Source: Fibrobacterota bacterium
GTDB lineage: Bacteria; Fibrobacterota; Chitinivibrionia; Chitinivibrionales; Chitinispirillaceae
Assembly: GCA_023436205.1 (NCBI GenBank)
Contig: JAEZKC010000089.1
Span: 1 to 44,589 of the forward strand
DNA: 44,589 nt
Direction of reading: 5' to 3'
Under the pieces are notes generated by a model that saw only the letters and a list, made by a program, of their open reading frames with translations, made no database searches and was not told where the DNA came from. This document shows, piece after piece, positions 40,324 through 44,589 of this stretch. A program made the position numbers and the translations under genes. Position 1 is the first letter of the stretch. Each line of letters begins with the position of its first letter.

Positions 40324-42183
40324 CTAGTTTCCCCGGCAGCATCTCACCCCTGTCTGAGGCTTGGCGCTGCCGCCTCCTCCCGGAGTGATCGTCGCGCACT
40401 TGGACAACGGTCCGCCCATGAGTGACGGATCCCCTTCCGGAGTCTCGACCCACTCAAAAATATTGCCCACCATGTCGAAAACGCCGTACTTGCTGGAACA
40501 GTTATGCCTCAAACCGGAAGTTTCCGGCTTGCGGGTTCCTTCACTGTTGCACTTTGACTTATCAAGAGTTGTTCCGTAAGGAAACGGCAGATCCTCTTTG
40601 CCTGAACAGGCCCACTTCCATTCATCGGCAGTACAGAGCCGCTTGCCCTGCGATTCGCACATCTTCTTGGCATCTTCGTAGGATATATTACCGGTGGGCA
40701 TGACTCCCATTTTGTTAGGGTATTCGTATTTGTCTATGCACACTTTGAAAAATGGCCGGTCAGGTGCTCCGGGAGCCAGGTCGACCAGAATCATATCCGG
40801 CGGACAGGTAAGAGGCATTGCATACTTCTTTATGGGTTCCTCGAACTTGTTGTCCGAATGCTTGACAATCTTCTTAACATCACCTCGATTGATTTTCTTC
40901 TCTGAACCATCATACATGGTAAAATGCAGCATATCCGTTTCGCTTTTTGCGATCTTTCCGTACATCACCAGATCAGGAAAAGGCCTTCCGTAATCATCAG
41001 TCTGAGGATTTTTGACAAATACAGTATCGAACGGACCAGTCATCTTAAATGGTTCTTTTTCAGGTTTGGCAACCATCTGCCCCTCAGGAATGGTGGTGAT
41101 ACGCTCAATCACTGCCCGGCTGATGGGAATCTGCGATCCATCAACATTGAGCTTAAGCATTTCAGGTTCAACACCGTTCACCGAGCCCCTGAAAAAGGTA
41201 CCGTTCTTAAGCTTGACCTCCAGATTGACTCCTTTGAGAGTAACATTCTGCAGCTCCTCGAATGTCAATGTCACTGCCTTCTCCTTGCTGATCTCCTTTT
41301 TGGGAGGGGCGAGGAGTTCACTGGTCACAACCAGCGCTTTCTTGAAGGAATAGGGCTTCTTATCCACTGTTTCGAAAATGATGGATGTGTCTGTCTTGGA
41401 TTCCACATACCCAACCAGTTCATCCCCGGTGGTGAGCACCATGCGGTATTTCCCACCCACCAGAAGAGAGCTGAAAGAACCGGATTCCCCGGCACCTGTC
41501 CCTCCAGTACTGGTCACGCGACCGCCCGAAAAGGAATTCTTGTTCAGATCCCACCACTGTCTCCATGGAGCAGGGTCTTTTCCGAAATCCATACCGGTTA
41601 TCTTTGACAAAGCGCATGCTCCCACATGGAAAGTGAGGATAATCTGAATGTCGGCGGTGGCCTTGCGAATGGCGCCATTTGCTCCAGCGGTCTTTTCCAG
41701 TATGATTGGATTGGGGACGGCATCGATATACTGCTCGCAGAAGCTCATGGAGTTGTAATCCAGAAACGGCGACGAGAGCAGGAATTTATTCTTCTCGCTC
41801 ATGATATAGGTGCTGACCCAGTCATCAAAGGTTCCTTCACCCGAGTATTGAGCTCCCTGGATGGTGGAAACATGAACTGCTTTACAAAATGTCTCGACAA
41901 GAAGAGGAACTGCACCCGATGATGCCCCGCCAAGCTCTCCCAGGGTGATGTGAGCCTTCAAACTCGTCAGGGCAGTTTCCCGGTCTGCAGTACCGCTTAC
42001 AGGCTGTCCAGACTGAGAAAATGCCTGCACCGCTTCAGGAGAATAGTACACAAGCGGACCCTTTTTGATGGCATCTGACATGCGCGTAAGCAGATCGCTG
42101 TCGCTCGACCAGGAAATCGCAAACGCCAGAAGAACAATACTTATAGCTCCGCAACTTATGGATAACTTTTTGTTTATGAACAT
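40324..42183 (-). CDS. Exported protein with Sm-like repeats and FGE-sulfatase domain
   Basis: 619 residues from the ATG at 42183 (AGAGG upstream); the frame is open to 42255 but the added residues are not signal-like. A signal or anchor helix (about 5-25) leads into an uncharacterised helical region (about 30-215). Three similar small beta modules follow (about 240-460), with GDELVGYVESKTDTSIIF, NGTFFRGSVNGVEPEMLKLN and YGKIAKSETDMLHFTMYDGS, resembling Sm-like barrels. The C-terminal 150 residues form an FGE-sulfatase (SUMF1-like) domain: FKVCIDKYEYPNKMG, DAKKMCESQGKRLCTADEWK, VFDMVGNIFEWVET and TGVRCCRGN. In secreted proteins this fold is often a non-catalytic module. The overall function is unknown and it stands alone. 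Confidence 0.75.
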   Translation of the reverse strand: MFINKKLSISCGAISIVLLAFAISWSSDSDLLTRMSDAIKKGPLVYYSPEAVQAFSQSGQPVSGTADRETALTSLKAHITLGELGGASSGAVPLLVETFCKAVHVSTIQGAQYSGEGTFDDWVSTYIMSEKNKFLLSSPFLDYNSMSFCEQYIDAVPNPIILEKTAGANGAIRKATADIQIILTFHVGACALSKITGMDFGKDPAPWRQWWDLNKNSFSGGRVTSTGGTGAGESGSFSSLLVGGKYRMVLTTGDELVGYVESKTDTSIIFETVDKKPYSFKKALVVTSELLAPPKKEISKEKAVTLTFEELQNVTLKGVNLEVKLKNGTFFRGSVNGVEPEMLKLNVDGSQIPISRAVIERITTIPEGQMVAKPEKEPFKMTGPFDTVFVKNPQTDDYGRPFPDLVMYGKIAKSETDMLHFTMYDGSEKKINRGDVKKIVKHSDNKFEEPIKKYAMPLTCPPDMILVDLAPGAPDRPFFKVCIDKYEYPNKMGVMPTGNISYEDAKKMCESQGKRLCTADEWKWACSGKEDLPFPYGTTLDKSKCNSEGTRKPETSGLRHNCSSKYGVFDMVGNIFEWVETPEGDPSLMGGPLSKCATITPGGGGSAKPQTGVRCCRGN

Positions 42184-42366
42184 ACAGATCCTCTCTTCGC
42201 CGGTAACCATTTCACTAGCAGACTTATATCTTACAATAATAAAGGCCGAAATCACTACCAGATTTCATCGGTGCAGTTTTTAATATAAGTATGTGGGCAG
42301 GATCATGCAACCGGTCAGGACCATAAAGCCATTTTCAGGCAAGTCCTGTCCCGAGAGGTTTATCAG

Positions 42367-43479
42367 TCAGATACGGGTGTAGGAGTAGTTCCAGTCGTGC
42401 ATTACCGGCTGGAAACCGAAACTGAGAAGATCACGCTTCATCTGCTCCACAGAGCGGTCATCGGCGATTTCAAACTGCGAATCGGATGGATCATCGCTAT
42501 GCCCCCCCACCGATGTGGATACTCCCGCAGACATCTTGGTGGGCCCCATGGGCAGAATGGAATTGCGAAATGATTCTGATTCCCGGGTGGAAACGGTGAT
42601 GCCTGCAGAGGGCATGAACAACCTGAAAGCGGTCATGAACTGCACATACTGCCGGTCATTGACTTCGTAATCAGCCTTGAACTCCCCCGCAAGAGGCCTC
42701 AAACGGGGAAAAGAGGCGGAAACTTCGGTTGCGGGATACTTGTTCTGCAGATATTGTGCATGGAGGGCGGTGAAAAAAGTCTCTTTGCGCGGTTCTGCAA
42801 GCCCCAGAAGTGCTCCCACGGTAACCGATCTCATACCTTCAGAACAGGCTCTTTCAGGTGCATCAACCCGGAATTCATAATCAGCCTTGGGCCCACCGGC
42901 GTGAAGCCTTCTGTAGAGCGGCTCATCGTAGGCTTCCTGATAAATAGTGAGGCCATCGACACCACAGGTGATAAGCTCTCCATAGGCCTCCTGTGTCAGA
43001 GGGTAGACCTCGATGGCAATGGAGGAGAAATAATCTCTGAGCACAAGGACGCTCTCTTTAAGATATTCAAGCGATGCAGCCTTGTGGCTTTCACCGGTAA
43101 GCACAAGGATATGTCGCAGCCCGGTGCTTGCAATGCGCTCGGCCTCAAGGCGAATCTCCTCGGATTTCAGATGTTTACGCTTGATTTTGTGCTGATGAGC
43201 AAAGGAGCAGTATGCGCAGACATTGTCGCAGATATTTGATATGTAAAGCGGTGTGAACAGAAATATCACATTACCGAAATGGGCACGAGTCAAATCCCGC
43301 GCCTTGCAGGCCATCTGCTCAAGAAAAGGAACCGCCGCATCTGAAAGCAGGGCCAGGAAATCCATCTCATCGAGACGGCGTTTGCTCAGTATCTGCTGTA
43401 TACGCACAGGAGTAACGGAGGAACAGTATTCGTCAACATTCAATGAACTGAATTCACGGACTTTATTTACAAAAGACAT
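42367..43479 (-). CDS. thiH: 2-iminoacetate synthase ThiH
   Basis: 370 residues. A radical SAM enzyme with the cluster motif CDNVCAYC (CxxxCxxC) at about residues 84-91, followed by SFAHQHKIKRKHLKSEEI. The ThiH-specific parts are LYISNICDNVCAYCSF, VEVYPLT-type strand (IEVYPLTQEAYGELITCG), YQEAYDEPLYRRLHAGG and GALLGLAEPRKETFFTALHA. It cleaves tyrosine to dehydroglycine (2-iminoacetate), the glycine-derived precursor of the thiazole. It begins one base after the thiG stop. Use of ThiH rather than ThiO is the anaerobic variant of the pathway. Confidence 0.94.
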   Translation of the reverse strand: MSFVNKVREFSSLNVDEYCSSVTPVRIQQILSKRRLDEMDFLALLSDAAVPFLEQMACKARDLTRAHFGNVIFLFTPLYISNICDNVCAYCSFAHQHKIKRKHLKSEEIRLEAERIASTGLRHILVLTGESHKAASLEYLKESVLVLRDYFSSIAIEVYPLTQEAYGELITCGVDGLTIYQEAYDEPLYRRLHAGGPKADYEFRVDAPERACSEGMRSVTVGALLGLAEPRKETFFTALHAQYLQNKYPATEVSASFPRLRPLAGEFKADYEVNDRQYVQFMTAFRLFMPSAGITVSTRESESFRNSILPMGPTKMSAGVSTSVGGHSDDPSDSQFEIADDRSVEQMKRDLLSFGFQPVMHDWNYSYTRI

Positions 43480-43480
43480 T

Positions 43481-44257
43481 TCAGTTTCCCAGAAAACCGG
43501 TCAATGGCGATGATGCTCTGGCGGTTTTTGAAGTTCCTGCCATACCGGAAAGATAAGCGAGTCGTCCCGCTGCAACGGCATATTTAAAAGCGCGGGCCAT
43601 CCCCACAGGATCTTCACTGGTGGCAATGGCGGTATTGAGCAGAACGGCGGCAGCCCCCATCTCCATGGCCTCTGTGGCATGGGAGGGCTTTCCTATTCCG
43701 GCATCAACGATGACAGGCACATCTATCTCTGCAATGAGAATTTCTATTAGTTCAGAAGTCTTAAGACCACGGTTGGAACCGATCGGCGCCCCCAGTGGCA
43801 TAACCGCAGCAGCTCCCGCCTCCACCATGCGACGCGCCGCGTAAAGGTCGGGACACATGTAGGGAAGAACGATGAACCCCTCTTTGGCCAGAATTTCTGT
43901 GGCTTTGATTGTCTCGGCGTTATCAGGGAGCAGGTAGGTGTTATCGGAGATCACTTCGATTTTGATCCAGTTGCCGCAGCCCATGGCTTTGGAAAGGCGG
44001 GCAATCCTTACTGCCTCGTCGGCATTTCTTGCTCCGGAGGTGTTGGGAAGTAGAATTTTTCCTTCAGGGATATGACTCAGTATGCCGGATTTGGGGTTTT
44101 CAAGGTCTACCCGACGCAGTGCCACTGTTATGATATCGCACTCAGCTGCCTCGAGGACTTCACCGATAATACTGTCATCACGATATTTGCCGGAACCGGT
44201 GATAAGCCTCGACCTTACAGTTACTCCGCCTATGACCAGTTCATCATTATCCATCAA
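43481..44257 (-). CDS. thiG: Thiazole synthase ThiG
   Basis: 258 residues, normal length. A TIM-barrel protein: LVIGGVTVRSRLITGSGKY at the start, ITVALRRVDL, LPNTSGARNADEAVRIARL, GCGNWIKIEVI with the Schiff-base Lys, VLPYMCPDLYAARRM, AAAVMPLGAPIGSNRGLK, VDAGIGKPSHATEAMEMGA and LLNTAIATSEDPVGMARAF. It joins deoxyxylulose 5-phosphate, dehydroglycine and ThiS-bound sulfur into the thiamine thiazole. It lies between thiS and thiH in one operon. Confidence 0.96.
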   Translation of the reverse strand: MMDNDELVIGGVTVRSRLITGSGKYRDDSIIGEVLEAAECDIITVALRRVDLENPKSGILSHIPEGKILLPNTSGARNADEAVRIARLSKAMGCGNWIKIEVISDNTYLLPDNAETIKATEILAKEGFIVLPYMCPDLYAARRMVEAGAAAVMPLGAPIGSNRGLKTSELIEILIAEIDVPVIVDAGIGKPSHATEAMEMGAAAVLLNTAIATSEDPVGMARAFKYAVAAGRLAYLSGMAGTSKTARASSPLTGFLGN

Positions 44258-44260
44258 AGC

Positions 44261-44464
44261 TCAGCCTCCTCCCACGAATCGCAAAATCTCAACAGCGTCA
44301 CCGGATTTCAGTTTAGTGCCTGCGTAGAGGTCGCGCTCGAGAATTACCCCGTTTAGCTCCACTACCACATGTGTGGGATCAACCGATCGTGACAAGAGGA
44401 AATCCTGCACTGTGGAATCAGCATCTATGTGCTGCGAATTACCGTTTATAGAAACATTAACCAT
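44261..44464 (-). CDS. thiS: Sulfur carrier protein ThiS
   Basis: 67 residues of the ubiquitin-like beta-grasp fold, with SINGNSQHIDADSTVQDFL at the start and GDAVEILRFVGGG at the end. The C-terminal Gly-Gly, thiocarboxylated to deliver sulfur, is present; here there are three Gly. It is the first gene of thiS-thiG-thiH. Upstream of its start, in the 125 bases available, there is only an AT-rich tract and microsatellites; no TPP riboswitch core (CTGAGA type) was seen, so any such control would lie outside the window or be absent. Confidence 0.93.
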   Translation of the reverse strand: MVNVSINGNSQHIDADSTVQDFLLSRSVDPTHVVVELNGVILERDLYAGTKLKSGDAVEILRFVGGG

Positions 44465-44500
44465 TTTTCAATTTTGATTTCAGATTTATAATTTCGGGTT

Positions 44501-44589
44501 TCTCTCTGTCTCTCTGTCTCTCTGTCTCTCTGTCTCTCTGCCTCTCTGGCTTCTGTCCTCTGTCCTCTGTCCTCTGTCCTCTGTCCTCT
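44501..44589 (+). repeat. Two adjacent microsatellites
   Basis: Five copies of the 8-mer TCTCTCTG (44501-44540) are followed by a diverged copy and then about five copies of the 7-mer TCTGTCC (44552 to the window edge). The second tract continues beyond the window, so its length is unknown. They lie 37 bases upstream of thiS on its promoter side. Confidence 0.9.

Noticed and set aside
44501..44589. CRISPR array
   Set aside because: The repeats are 7-8 bases with no spacers, so they are microsatellites. No cas gene is present.
1..44589. tRNA, rRNA, tmRNA, RNase P or SRP RNA genes
   Set aside because: The intergenic gaps were read for T-loop, GGAAAGUCC-type and other conserved cores and none was found.

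Overview
The window is a piece of a bacterial chromosome, most likely from the Fibrobacterota (Fibrobacter / Chitinispirillum-type lineages). The best pointers are a protein with a Fibrobacter succinogenes major paralogous (FISUMP) domain at 13097-14380, a secreted repeat protein ending in a type IX-like sorting module at 1-1631, FecR-domain and large outer-membrane proteins, and oxygen-sensitive ThiH thiazole synthesis, which suggests an anaerobe. The assignment is an inference from protein families; no rRNA or tRNA gene is present to settle it. About 31 protein genes were recognised.

Layout. 1-6875: envelope proteins (partial Ig-repeat protein; FecR/Ig protein followed by a beta-helix plus beta-barrel protein). 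7085-11106: housekeeping RNA and translation genes (ybeY and a CorC/HlyC-type protein on +; fmt-rsmB on -). 11357-16726: small zinc-ribbon protein, lipoprotein, FISUMP protein, exported nitroreductase, MATE exporter. 16995-21074: MgtE, a YfcE-like phosphodiesterase, transketolase. 21075-21833: a gene-free, strongly structured stretch with a candidate ncRNA and a terminator. 21834-31004: class-III aminotransferase, membrane protein, zinc aminopeptidase-like lipoprotein, SDR, membrane protein-dus pair, trpS, degenerate HD-GYP protein. 31698-36499: a compact metal-uptake operon (small His/Cys protein, His-rich lipoprotein, His-rich outer-membrane protein, TroA/ZnuA-type binding protein, ATPase, permease) behind an inverted-repeat operator. 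36805-39923: two DUF1538 membrane proteins and a multi-domain PII-like protein. 40324-44464: an FGE-sulfatase-domain protein and thiS-thiG-thiH.

The long intergenic gaps between 21 and 40.3 kb carry a modular dispersed repeat family: a GC-rich hairpin module B, an approximately 90-nt module A, an AT-rich lead-in C, and an ATTGTTGAATGATGATTG-type module E that repeatedly abuts stop codons in the sense orientation. The window ends in two adjacent microsatellites upstream of the thi operon.

The systems most worth a second look are the envelope-spanning metal-uptake operon with its candidate operator, the PII-like/DUF1538 antiporter-type operon, the modular repeat family, and the structured RNA region before the aminotransferase gene. 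All statements come from reading the sequence; no database search or folding program was run.
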